From: Nitrososphaerota archaeon
Lineage (GTDB): Archaea > Thermoproteota > Nitrososphaeria > Nitrososphaerales > Nitrososphaeraceae
Direction of reading: 5' to 3'
NCBI GenBank assembly: GCA_005877345.1
Contig: VBPR01000064.1
Coordinates: 1-16,756 of the forward strand
Length of the DNA: 16,756 nt
The first letter of the stretch is position 1. Every line of letters starts with the position of its first letter. The notes below the pieces were generated by a model. The model did not search any database. It saw only the letters and a program-made list of their open reading frames with translations, and was not told the DNA's origin. Below, one piece after another: positions 7,013 through 14,656 of this stretch. The position numbers and the translations under genes were made by a program.

Positions 7013-7882
7013 TTGAAGCAGGTCATTACATTTCACTCTTACAAGGGCGGTACTGGAAAAACCACTTTAGCAGCCAACTTGGCAGCATTGTTGGCTAAAA
7101 ATGGAAACAATGTATGTATCGTAGACATTGATGTTTACGCTCCTAGCCTGCATGCTTACTTTGGAGATATTGTTCAGAATAAAATTAAGAACACTTTAAA
7201 TGATTATATTGTTGGCGCATGCGGGGTTGATGACTTATTAGTACAAATAACACCTATTCAACAATTATCAGAGAAAGGATCTTTGGCTGGGAAAATAATG
7301 GGTTGTTTTGCTAGTCCAAAAAGAGAGGATATTCTAAAAATTGAGGGAGTAAAAGAAGACAAAAATAGAATGAGTATGCTCAAGAGATTCATTAACTTTA
7401 GAGAGGAACTAATCGAGAAAAATGATATTGATTATGTAATCATGGATTCAAGTCCTGGAATTAGATTTTGGGCAATAAACGCATTAGCATTATCAGATAT
7501 TGTATTTCTTACACTGAAAATGGGTGATATGGATATCGGAGGAACTAAGATGATTGCCAATGAGATATTGGCCCAATTCAAGGAGCAAGGAAATACCAAA
7601 TATTATCTACTTCTTAACAGGATTGCAGGTTACTGTATTCCATATCTACAAATAGAACAATCTCATGAGAATCATTCAGAAGAAAATTATAGCACCTTAA
7701 CTCCCGTAGCAGATGATTTTATAAAGAAATTGAGTTCTGACACAGGTATTGACGTAATGACATCCATTCCATGTTATTGTGATATCCAATTTGCCCAAAA
7801 GGAATATCTAACTGTCCTTGGGGAGCCTGATCACCCTTTCTCACAGCAGATAGATCACCTGAAAACGTTAATAGAGATTTGA
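7013..7882 (+). CDS. ParA/MinD-type P-loop ATPase
   Basis: The 289-residue product belongs to the SIMIBI-class ParA/MinD ATPases, which dimerise on ATP binding and usually position cargo on DNA or membrane, or act as switches in signalling. Visible motifs are the deviant Walker A YKGGTGKTT (10-18, signature Lys 11), the switch-I/A' strand IVDIDVYAPS (36-45) and Walker B YVIMDSSPG (141-149). The TTG at 7013 is chosen because the Walker A begins at residue 10 and no ATG lies upstream of it in frame. The N-terminus (VITFHSYKGGTGKT) resembles the stand-alone ParA-like ATPases found in bacterial and archaeal signalling and conflict operons rather than chromosomal ParA, and no ParB-like gene or parS-like site is seen. 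I see no C-terminal amphipathic helix typical of MinD. It is the first of three consecutive nucleotide-binding genes. Confidence 0.85.
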   Translation: MKQVITFHSYKGGTGKTTLAANLAALLAKNGNNVCIVDIDVYAPSLHAYFGDIVQNKIKNTLNDYIVGACGVDDLLVQITPIQQLSEKGSLAGKIMGCFASPKREDILKIEGVKEDKNRMSMLKRFINFREELIEKNDIDYVIMDSSPGIRFWAINALALSDIVFLTLKMGDMDIGGTKMIANEILAQFKEQGNTKYYLLLNRIAGYCIPYLQIEQSHENHSEENYSTLTPVADDFIKKLSSDTGIDVMTSIPCYCDIQFAQKEYLTVLGEPDHPFSQQIDHLKTLIEI

Positions 7883-7923
7883 AATGATTAATTTCTTTTG
7901 TTCCTACAGACGCACAAAAAACA

Positions 7924-7935
7924 GGTATATAGATC
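7924..7935 (+). promoter_or_regulatory. Possible box A for the KaiC-like gene
   Basis: GGTATATAGATC contains TATATA centred about 28 bases before the ATG at 7957. A T-rich run (TTTCTTTTGTTCC, about 7890-7902) precedes it and could end the ParA-like transcript. The KaiC-like and cyclase-like genes may therefore form their own transcription unit. Confidence 0.4.
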
Positions 7936-7956
7936 CAACTTGATATAGTATCCAAA

Positions 7957-8757
7957 ATGGCCATTCCAGGACTTGCTGAACTCACAGATGGTGAGGAAAA
8001 TATTTCACCTACCTTGTTTCTATTGTCTGGTCCACCTGGAATAGGAAAGAGAGATTATTGTAGAGAATTTCTTGAAGAGGGTCTAAGCTCCGGAAGAAGA
8101 TGCATTTTTCTTTCCTCGAAAATCACAGATAAAGAAAAAATAGACCTGTTTAATATGAATGAAAAGAAATTCAATTCGTTATTTGTTAACCCGGTCCTCG
8201 TGAACGACAGTCCAAGCGAAAAATCTCTGGATGGAACATTGAAGAGAATAATTTCTTATCTTTCCGATATAAGAATCGGTGCCTCCTTAGATCAACAGAG
8301 TAATGTTGGTACTGATGATTTAGACAATATCATATATTTTGTAATGGATTCACTAAATCATTTTTGTGATATTTTTGAAATTAGTTCGATTAGAAAATTT
8401 TTGGCAAAACTAGTTCTCCAGCTGAGGAAAAGAAAAACAATAGGAGTTTTTACAATTGATTCTCCGATATCCGCAGATTATCAACCCATAGTGTCATTTT
8501 GTGACGGTATAATGGAGATGAAATTTGAAGAATCAAACGATTCCTTGATCAGAAAAATACGACTTCTATCTATGGCTGGTCATGCTATGACAAAACCGAC
8601 TTGGATACAATTTAGTATTGACAAAAATGGACGTTTTACGTTTGCAAATGATCTACTTAAATGTACATTAGATGGTAGAGTGATCCAACATCATCCAGTT
8701 TATTACCAAAATTCATGTCAGTTTTTAAGGACCTTGATCCAAAATACGAAGTTTTGA
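7957..8757 (+). CDS. Degenerate KaiC/RecA-superfamily ATPase-like protein
   Basis: The 266-residue product has the layout of a single-domain archaeal KaiC-like protein: IPGLAEL near the N-terminus, a P-loop at 25-32 (GPPGIGKR), a Walker B-like strand ending in D131 (YFVMDS), and the late KaiC-type segment IRLLSMAGHAMTKPTWIQFSI. Key positions differ from active family members. Residue 32 of the P-loop is Arg where Ser or Thr coordinates magnesium. The strand that normally ends in the catalytic Glu pair (as in YVTFEES) reads CIFLSSK instead. ATP binding may persist, but hydrolysis is doubtful, so a regulatory or scaffold role is plausible. It starts 74 bases after the ParA-like gene and overlaps the cyclase-like gene by 43 bases, implying coupled expression. 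No kinase or HTH domain is visible. Confidence 0.75.
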   Translation: MAIPGLAELTDGEENISPTLFLLSGPPGIGKRDYCREFLEEGLSSGRRCIFLSSKITDKEKIDLFNMNEKKFNSLFVNPVLVNDSPSEKSLDGTLKRIISYLSDIRIGASLDQQSNVGTDDLDNIIYFVMDSLNHFCDIFEISSIRKFLAKLVLQLRKRKTIGVFTIDSPISADYQPIVSFCDGIMEMKFEESNDSLIRKIRLLSMAGHAMTKPTWIQFSIDKNGRFTFANDLLKCTLDGRVIQHHPVYYQNSCQFLRTLIQNTKF

Positions 8758-9344
8758 ATTATAACTTTTGCTTTATTGATATTGTAGGATTATCCAATCC
8801 GGAACTTGCCGTTCACAGGCAAAAAGAAAAGATCGTAAGATTAAATGAATTTATCAGCTCCTGTAATTCATTTAGGAAAGTATCTGACGACTTGAAGATA
8901 ATTCTGCCTTCTGGTGACGGTATGGCTATAGGCTATGAAAACAACCCTGAATTGCCATACAAATTAAGCGCCGAGCTGCATGGTTTTCTCCGCAAATATA
9001 ATAAACGAATACAGGCGGATAGCACAATCAAAGTCAGAATTGGATTAAGTTCCGGACCAGTATTCACTGTTTATGACATATCAAACAGACTTAATGTTTG
9101 GGGGCCAGGCATAGTGATGGCAAGGAGGGTAATGGACCTAGGCGATAGCTGGCATATCCTTCTTACAGAAAATTTCGCCATGCAACTAAGACCGCTATAC
9201 GAAGAATATAGGAATAATATCAGGCTTATCGGATCGTATGAAATCAAGCATGGAGAGAAAATCAATGTCTATTCCGCATATTGTGATGATTATGGGAATC
9301 CCGAATTGCCAGAAAAATTCAAACAAATCTATACAAGTCCGTAA
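8715..9344 (+). CDS. Class III nucleotide cyclase-like protein
   Basis: Class III cyclases make cyclic nucleotides from ATP, GTP or pyrimidine triphosphates as dimers. The 209-residue product is essentially one catalytic domain with no membrane or sensor part. Both metal-binding aspartates are present: D22 in FIDIVG and D68 in SGDGMAIGY. The VRIGLSSGPV strand (107-116) and WGPGIVMARRV (129-139) also match the fold. R138 aligns with the transition-state Arg, but V134 occupies the place of the catalytic Asn, and L64 sits where classical adenylyl cyclases have the base-recognising Lys. Activity and substrate are therefore uncertain. The ATG at 8715 lies inside the KaiC-like gene (43-base overlap, +1 frame), suggesting translational coupling. 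Related cyclase folds occur in signalling and in Pycsar defence; no neighbouring effector with membrane or TIR domain is seen. Confidence 0.75.
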   Translation: MSVFKDLDPKYEVLNYNFCFIDIVGLSNPELAVHRQKEKIVRLNEFISSCNSFRKVSDDLKIILPSGDGMAIGYENNPELPYKLSAELHGFLRKYNKRIQADSTIKVRIGLSSGPVFTVYDISNRLNVWGPGIVMARRVMDLGDSWHILLTENFAMQLRPLYEEYRNNIRLIGSYEIKHGEKINVYSAYCDDYGNPELPEKFKQIYTSP

Positions 9345-9455
9345 TTTGCTTAGATATTAAAGTTGGAAGCAACTTTCCATCGCTTCTTGTACTAAAGATT
9401 TCTTTAAATTATCCATCAAAGTTCTAATGAATAAATCGTCAGTTGGTGGTGGATA

Positions 9456-10079
9456 ATGAAGCAAAATAAAAAGAAGGACAGCAATATAAAGAAGGACAAA
9501 AATACCAATCCTAAAAAAGATAGGCAGGGCAAGAGCTACTTTGCTGTAACACGGAAGAGAAGATACAGGAATTTGATGGTGATTGTACCGGCAGTGGTAG
9601 TACTTATCGCTATAATGTCTTATGCAGTAACTATATATTCTGAAAATTTGGTAAAACCAAATCATAAATTCGGTCCTCTAGGCTCTGAGCATGTCCATGC
9701 TGCATTTGCAGTAAAGATAAATGGTGAAAAATTAAATTTTAGTCAACCACAATATCAAGTGAGATCGAAATATATCCACGTCGAAAATAATGATGGTAAT
9801 ACACTACATAGACATGCAACTGGTGTTCCCATTGCAGAATTCTTTAGAAGCGTGGGTATGAATGTCACTGACAGCTGCTTTACTCTTGAAAATAAAACAA
9901 GTTATTGCAGTAATGGAGAATCAAATCTAGAATTTTATGTTAATGGAAATAAAACAAACTCCATTGCAAATTATGTCCTTAAGGATAACGACAGGATATT
10001 GATAGTCTATGGAAACAAGAATGAGATGGAAACACAACAAGATCTAGACTCCCTAAGACTTACGGAGATAAAGAAATAA
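9456..10079 (+). CDS. Membrane-anchored His-rich extracytoplasmic protein
   Basis: The 207-residue product has a strongly basic cytoplasmic N-terminus (1-40), one transmembrane helix (about 41-61) and an exterior domain. That domain carries H79 and H81 (EHVHAAF), H108 (YIHVEN), and H118 and H120 (LHRHATGVP), a spacing suggestive of a metal site, plus two Cys (C141, C151) that could form a disulfide. The end (FYVNGN..NYVLKDNDRILIVYG) looks like a beta-grasp fold. I believe this is a conserved thaumarchaeal family, often near disulfide-exchange genes, but I cannot name it. GGTGGTGG sits a few bases before the ATG as a possible ribosome binding site. The CcdA and DipZ-like genes follow, so a role in extracytoplasmic thiol or copper chemistry is inferred. 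Confidence 0.7.
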   Translation: MKQNKKKDSNIKKDKNTNPKKDRQGKSYFAVTRKRRYRNLMVIVPAVVVLIAIMSYAVTIYSENLVKPNHKFGPLGSEHVHAAFAVKINGEKLNFSQPQYQVRSKYIHVENNDGNTLHRHATGVPIAEFFRSVGMNVTDSCFTLENKTSYCSNGESNLEFYVNGNKTNSIANYVLKDNDRILIVYGNKNEMETQQDLDSLRLTEIKK

Positions 10080-10200
10080 CAACTGTAATCAAGATTTTCA
10101 AACACTAATTTTTCACTACTTCATTTTCTAATATAGTAAATACAAAATTAATATTTTAAATCTGAATTTGTAAGTAATCTGGAATTAATTTGGACAAAAG

Positions 10201-10210
10201 TATTAATTTA
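10201..10210 (+). promoter_or_regulatory. Box A promoter of the ccdA-dipZ-like operon
   Basis: TATTAATTTA is centred about 26 bases before the ATG at 10231, within an AT-rich stretch that extends to 10216. Confidence 0.45.
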
Positions 10211-10230
10211 AAAATAAAGTCATTATTTGT

Positions 10231-10983
10231 ATGGTCGATCCTGCAATACTTATTTCCGCGCTGGCGGGTGCAGGATCTTTTTTCTCACCATGCATATTGC
10301 CTATTTTGCCAGCCTTTATTTCATATCTATCAGGTACTACACTCAATGAGATTCAGGATTCATCAGGACAATCACTCAGGCTAAAAAAAGCGAACAGATT
10401 AAATATATTTTTGAATACAATATATTTTGTTCTGGGATTCTCCCTTGTTTTTGCTGTGTTAGGTGTATTTCTAAATAGCGTCCTGATTACTGTTGGGGTA
10501 GGATTTCAAAATGTGATATCATTTTTTGGAGGATTAGTTATAATTGGATTTGGTGTCTATTTAATTCTCTCGACACGGTTAAGACGTCTTAATTTTGAAA
10601 AGAAATTTTCTTCTATTCCTAAATTTAAGACCAGCTACATAACGTCATTTGTATTTGGAGCTGCGTTTGCTGCAGGTTGGACTCCTTGTGTGGGACCAAT
10701 ACTGGGAAGTACTCTTACACTGGCAGCAACCTCACCAGGAGCTGCTTACAATTTATTATTAGCCTATTCACTAGGGCTTGGTATACCATTTTTAATAACA
10801 GGATTTTTTTTCTCACAAGCCACAAACATAATTAGTAAAATGGTAAAGCATCTAAAATATTTTAATCCCGCAATGGGTATCATGCTCATAATACTTGGAT
10901 TATTAGTATTTACTAATAATCTCAGCATACTTGGTAATTTCCCTCTCGCCAATCAAATTATTAGCATTGAAAGGGGATCCTAA
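10231..10983 (+). CDS. ccdA: CcdA-type thiol-disulfide transmembrane transporter
   Basis: CcdA carries reducing equivalents from cytoplasmic thioredoxin across the membrane to exterior thioredoxin-like proteins. The 250-residue product has the family's six or so hydrophobic helices and the two reactive cysteines, C21 in FFSPCILP and C153 in GWTPCVGP, each in helix 1 of the two inverted halves. Length is normal for CcdA. ATG 10231 is preceded by a good box A. The stop codon directly abuts the ATG of the next gene, so the two are co-transcribed. Together they correspond to the two parts of bacterial DipZ. Clients could be secreted copper or disulfide proteins, or c-type cytochrome assembly; the window does not decide. 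Confidence 0.92.
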   Translation: MVDPAILISALAGAGSFFSPCILPILPAFISYLSGTTLNEIQDSSGQSLRLKKANRLNIFLNTIYFVLGFSLVFAVLGVFLNSVLITVGVGFQNVISFFGGLVIIGFGVYLILSTRLRRLNFEKKFSSIPKFKTSYITSFVFGAAFAAGWTPCVGPILGSTLTLAATSPGAAYNLLLAYSLGLGIPFLITGFFFSQATNIISKMVKHLKYFNPAMGIMLIILGLLVFTNNLSILGNFPLANQIISIERGS

Positions 10984-12144
10984 ATGAATAAAGATAATAT
11001 TAGTGCGTTATTGACTGCAGTAGGTGTAGTCGCCCTTATAGTGGGATTTGCAATTTATTTCAATAATCCTGGACTGAATAAATCGTCCCTTGGTAATAGT
11101 AATGGTCAAGTAATGACATCAGATGGAAATAGCGAGAATAGTATTTCAAATGTTAAACTATCAATAGACAAATCTCAGTTCAGAAAAGCACCAGAATTTA
11201 AGGGAATAACGTCATACATTAATACAAACCAGACAAAATTATCTGATCTAAATGGAAAGGTGGTATTGGTTGACTTTTGGACATACAGCTGTATCAACTG
11301 CATTAGAACGTTACCGTATCTTGTTGATTGGAATCAAAAATATTCTGATAAAGGATTAGTCATTGTAGGGGTTCATAGTCCTGAATTTGAATTTGAAAAA
11401 AATATAGATAATGTTAAACAGGCAGTAGCAAGATTTGGAATAAAATACCCTGTATTGTTAGATAATGATCATGAGACTTGGAACGCTTTTCAAAATAGTT
11501 ATTGGCCACGGAAATATCTTGTGGACTCAGATGGATTCATTCGATATGATCATATTGGAGAGGGAGGTTATGCAGAAACTGAAAATGCCATCAAGAGCTT
11601 ATTGGCGGAAAGATCCAATCAACAAGGTCTTGAGATATCCAATCTTAATCAAACAAAATTAAATGTACCGGGTGCCCCATCTGTTGATTTTAACCAAATC
11701 AAAACGCCTGAATTATACTTTGGATACCAGTTTGCCAGAGCTCAACTTGGAAATATTCAAGGATTTAATCCCGAAAAGACTGTCAACTATACAATACCCC
11801 GTTCGAATCTGGAGCCTAATGTTATCTATCTTCAGGGATTATGGAAAAATAATCCGGATAGTATGGAACTTGTCGGATCTAATGGAAAAATCATGCTGGC
11901 ATATTCGGCAAAGTCTATTAATATCGTAGCAGGAGGAAAAGGAGAAGCAACTGTAAAGGAAGATGGTAAAGATAACCAGACAAATAATACTATTAAAGGG
12001 AATGATGTTGATGCCGAAGGAAGGTTACCTGTAGACGGGCAGAGACTCTATAATATAGCAGATCATACAAACTACGGAAACCACCAAATTGAAATAGCTG
12101 CGAGAGGTCCCGGTTTTAAAGTATATACTTTCACATTTGGTTAA
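10984..12144 (+). CDS. TlpA-like thioredoxin with DipZ C-terminal domain
   Basis: The 386-residue product has a single N-terminal membrane helix (about 9-28), a Ser/Asn-rich spacer and a thioredoxin-like domain (about 60-205) with redox motif C103-I-N-C106 inside FWTYSCINCIRTLPYL. The segment GVHSPEFEFEK and the later YWPRKYLVDSDG and GEGGYAETE blocks match mycobacterial DipZ closely. The last ~140 residues (from TPELYFGYQFARAQ to VYTFTFG) match the beta-sandwich domain at the DipZ C-terminus. The exterior domain probably receives electrons from the adjacent CcdA and reduces secreted disulfides. Start and stop codons of the pair abut with no gap. The beta domain has an unusual Lys/Asn-rich insertion (about residues 320-340, EDGKDNQTNNT). 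Confidence 0.9.
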   Translation: MNKDNISALLTAVGVVALIVGFAIYFNNPGLNKSSLGNSNGQVMTSDGNSENSISNVKLSIDKSQFRKAPEFKGITSYINTNQTKLSDLNGKVVLVDFWTYSCINCIRTLPYLVDWNQKYSDKGLVIVGVHSPEFEFEKNIDNVKQAVARFGIKYPVLLDNDHETWNAFQNSYWPRKYLVDSDGFIRYDHIGEGGYAETENAIKSLLAERSNQQGLEISNLNQTKLNVPGAPSVDFNQIKTPELYFGYQFARAQLGNIQGFNPEKTVNYTIPRSNLEPNVIYLQGLWKNNPDSMELVGSNGKIMLAYSAKSINIVAGGKGEATVKEDGKDNQTNNTIKGNDVDAEGRLPVDGQRLYNIADHTNYGNHQIEIAARGPGFKVYTFTFG

Positions 12145-12301
12145 ATAAATAACACCGAATAATTAATTCAATGTTGAATACGATTTGGCAATTCGCCTTG
12201 ATTGTTTGATAATCTAACCCTAACCAAATTCTCTCACTTTCAAAGGATATGTGCAAAAAACAAAAATAATAACTGGTCTCTTCAATGAATGTTAATTCAA
12301 T

Positions 12302-13021
12302 TTGAGTCCTGAATCATGGATAGAAGTAATTCTTTCTGATAAATCTATTTTAAGCGTGAAACTAGTTAGAAGTAGAAGAAACAAACGCATGTGTATAAGG
12401 GTCGATCGCTGCGGTACTTCAGTCATCTCTCCGGTTAGCGTAGATACTGAAGCCATAAGAAATTTCGTAAATGATAATAATGCATGGATTCTGAAAAAGA
12501 CAAAATTTTATACAAAACTGAATAATAAATTGGAATATAGTCCTCTTCAAAATGATGAAATTATTTATCTTGGGAAAAAGTATAAAATAAAATTTGTCAA
12601 AGACACTTTCCAGTATACCATTTTTTCTGAAAATCTAATGAAAATAACATTTCATGTAAAAGATAGGAGATCATGTAAGAGAAATATAGTAAATTGGTAT
12701 AGAGACCAAACAAAGAAACTTTTGGATAATAAAGTTCCACTATTTGGGAAAAAGCTATCGATATCTTATGGAAAAGTAAGAATAGGAAGTCAAAAATTGA
12801 GATGGGGTAGTTGTTCCAAGGAAGGTAACCTAAATTTTAACTTGCTATTATCCACTCTTCCTGTCAACATAATTGATTACATTATAATCCATGAATTATT
12901 TCACCTAGTAGAATTTAATCATTCAGATCATTTTTGGAAATTAGTAGAACATGCATTTCCCACCTACAAGGATTGTCGAACTTGGTTGAAAAATAATGGC
13001 GCATGCTTACAAATCCAATAA
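12302..13021 (+). CDS. YgjP-type zinc metallopeptidase (DUF45/SprT-like)
   Basis: The 239-residue product belongs to the YgjP/DUF45 metallopeptidase family. The zinc site is visible: H197-E-L-F-H201, with H207 in FNHSDHFW as third ligand. The preceding RWGSCSKEGNLNFN block is the family's other signature, and the YLGKKYKIKF strand is also typical. In bacteria such genes often neighbour type I restriction systems, but none is seen here. The start is TTG 12302; the next in-frame Met (residue 30) would remove conserved N-terminal strands. It is a free-standing gene, with a possible AT-rich promoter element near 12261-12270. Substrate unknown; a protein quality-control or DNA-protein crosslink protease role is only a family-level guess. 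Confidence 0.88.
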   Translation: MSPESWIEVILSDKSILSVKLVRSRRNKRMCIRVDRCGTSVISPVSVDTEAIRNFVNDNNAWILKKTKFYTKLNNKLEYSPLQNDEIIYLGKKYKIKFVKDTFQYTIFSENLMKITFHVKDRRSCKRNIVNWYRDQTKKLLDNKVPLFGKKLSISYGKVRIGSQKLRWGSCSKEGNLNFNLLLSTLPVNIIDYIIIHELFHLVEFNHSDHFWKLVEHAFPTYKDCRTWLKNNGACLQIQ

Positions 13022-13159
13022 TTCTAATATTAGTTTCAGTCAACTTACTATCTTATTCCTATGAAGTTTGATACCTTTCCAATTTCGCTCTAAAAGATTA
13101 TTATAAAATCAAGGTAGTTTTATTCTCTAGTCAAATAATTTTGTACCAAATTAAAATTA

Positions 13160-13402
13160 ATGAAGATTATCAATATTGACAATATGGGAGTCATATATGA
13201 AATTCATAAATATCAACAAGAGGATTTTCAATATGTTGTTGCTAGCACAAATAAATATTCCGAAAACAAGGTAAAGTGTGACGTTGAACGTATGAATACC
13301 ATGCTAAATGAGTCATTGAAAACAATGGGAATAAGGTATGTATTTGTCATTTCTGATACTGCTGATCCTTTATATAAAGAACGTAAGAAGAATCCTCATT
13401 AA
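13160..13402 (+). CDS. Small hypothetical protein (80 aa)
   Basis: This short basic protein has an alternating strand-helix pattern: strand KIINIDNMGVIYEIHKY, strand FQYVVAST, a helix (VERMNTMLNESLKTMG) and strand YVFVIS. That suggests a compact alpha/beta fold. No domain is recognised, and there is no signal or membrane segment. It is flanked by intergenic DNA on both sides, with a weak AT-rich element (TCAAATAATT, 13131-13140) at promoter distance. Confidence 0.55.
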   Translation: MKIINIDNMGVIYEIHKYQQEDFQYVVASTNKYSENKVKCDVERMNTMLNESLKTMGIRYVFVISDTADPLYKERKKNPH

Positions 13403-13518
13403 ATGAACTTTTTGATTGTCTTACATACGTGATATTCAACAAATCTCCTTAAGAAATTGCTAAAATTAAGAATTTCAATGTTTTTATGTATGTTGATAAA
13501 TAATAATACTTGACCTAA

Positions 13519-14547
13519 ATGTATGGAAAATATCTAACACTGTTCTCGTTATCCCTGGTTAGTGTCATTGGTTTTAGTTTTCTTTTTTATATCGATCACC
13601 ATATTCTTGCACAAAATAATCAATCCCCTCAGGCTTTTGACCAAACTACAAATGAATCTAATTTAAGTAACTATATATATCTTACATGGAGTGCTGGAGA
13701 GGAAGAAGACAGAGTCGTACTTTTCGCTCACAGTACAGATGGAGGGAACACTTTTTCATCACCCATTAGTTTGAGCGGCAATATTCTTTCCTCCGTATTC
13801 AATCCAGAAGTTTCATCATCTGGTAACAATGTGTATGTTGTGTGGCAAGGTCAATCTAAAAATGGAAATCAAGATATCTTCTTAAGAAAGAGTTCGAATT
13901 ATGGATCATCTTTTGGTGAGGCCGAAAACATTAGCAATGATACAGGAGGATCAGGGAATCCAGAAGTAGCAATAGTTGGTAACAGCACACATGTTGCCTG
14001 GGAAGGAACAACCCCAGGTAATAACTATATATTTTACACAAAAAGTGATGATGGTTCTGCTTTTGATTCTCCTAAAAAATTAAGCAGTAGCATAGGAATG
14101 TCATATAATCCAAAACTTATAGTGAAGGATAATCCAGCTAAGGATAGCTTTACCTATAAGGTAACAGATGACAAGGGAGCTGAGAGTAATGTTGCTACTG
14201 TGGATGTGAATATTGATAAAATTGGTCAATCTACTATAGAGAGGGATGTTAAAAGTAAATCGGTAGACTCAAATGATGAGGTTAAGATTACTTTGAAAGC
14301 AATTGACAAGGATAACGATCCTTTACGATTTGAGATAGTAAGCCCTCCAACTGAAGGAAGCTTGAATAATTTTGACCCCGATTCTGGTACTGTTACCTAT
14401 ATTCCAAATGAAAATAAAGGAATAGACCTATCTTGGCACAATTACAATAATGGACATGATAGAATTATGACCGTAGTTGCAGATAATGGCGACCGTGGGA
14501 CTAGTAGCACAGGAATAGAGAATAATGATCCCTTTAAAGAGAAATGA
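13519..14547 (+). CDS. Secreted BNR/Asp-box repeat protein joined to cadherin-like domains
   Basis: The 342-residue product begins with a signal peptide or anchor (about 6-32). Then come three sialidase-type Asp-box blades of about 50 residues: STDGGNTF, the degenerate SSNYGSSF, and SDDGSAF. A propeller needs at least four or five blades, so this one is incomplete. Near residue 200 (about 14115-14145) the sequence switches abruptly to NPAKDSFTYKVTDDKGAESN, the typical end of a cadherin-like/Ig repeat of large adhesins. A second repeat (SNDEVKITLKAIDKDNDPLRF and following) is followed by an odd WHNYNNGHD segment and an early stop. It looks like a fusion of two unrelated secreted proteins, possibly after a deletion, or a decaying gene. 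Sialidase activity is not expected. Confidence 0.7.
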   Translation: MYGKYLTLFSLSLVSVIGFSFLFYIDHHILAQNNQSPQAFDQTTNESNLSNYIYLTWSAGEEEDRVVLFAHSTDGGNTFSSPISLSGNILSSVFNPEVSSSGNNVYVVWQGQSKNGNQDIFLRKSSNYGSSFGEAENISNDTGGSGNPEVAIVGNSTHVAWEGTTPGNNYIFYTKSDDGSAFDSPKKLSSSIGMSYNPKLIVKDNPAKDSFTYKVTDDKGAESNVATVDVNIDKIGQSTIERDVKSKSVDSNDEVKITLKAIDKDNDPLRFEIVSPPTEGSLNNFDPDSGTVTYIPNENKGIDLSWHNYNNGHDRIMTVVADNGDRGTSSTGIENNDPFKEK

Positions 14548-14656
14548 TAATCATGGAAACTGAATATCAATTTTTTCAACATTGATTTTATGGTTAACCA
14601 CTCTATTTTCTTGACCAGAATATTTAATTCAATGTACATTTGATTTTTATGTTGAA

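Noticed and set aside
7013..9344. Pycsar- or CBASS-type antiphage operon
   Set aside because: A cyclase fold is present, but there is no membrane, TIR, nuclease or phospholipase effector next to it, and catalytic residues are altered.
9357..9665. Minus-strand open frame of 102 residues
   Set aside because: It overlaps the well-supported membrane-anchored His-rich gene and has no recognisable protein features beyond chance hydrophobicity.
10190..10384. Out-of-frame plus-strand frame at the start of ccdA, and similar ones at 11465-11929 inside the DipZ-like gene
   Set aside because: They overlap strongly supported genes in another frame and show no domain.
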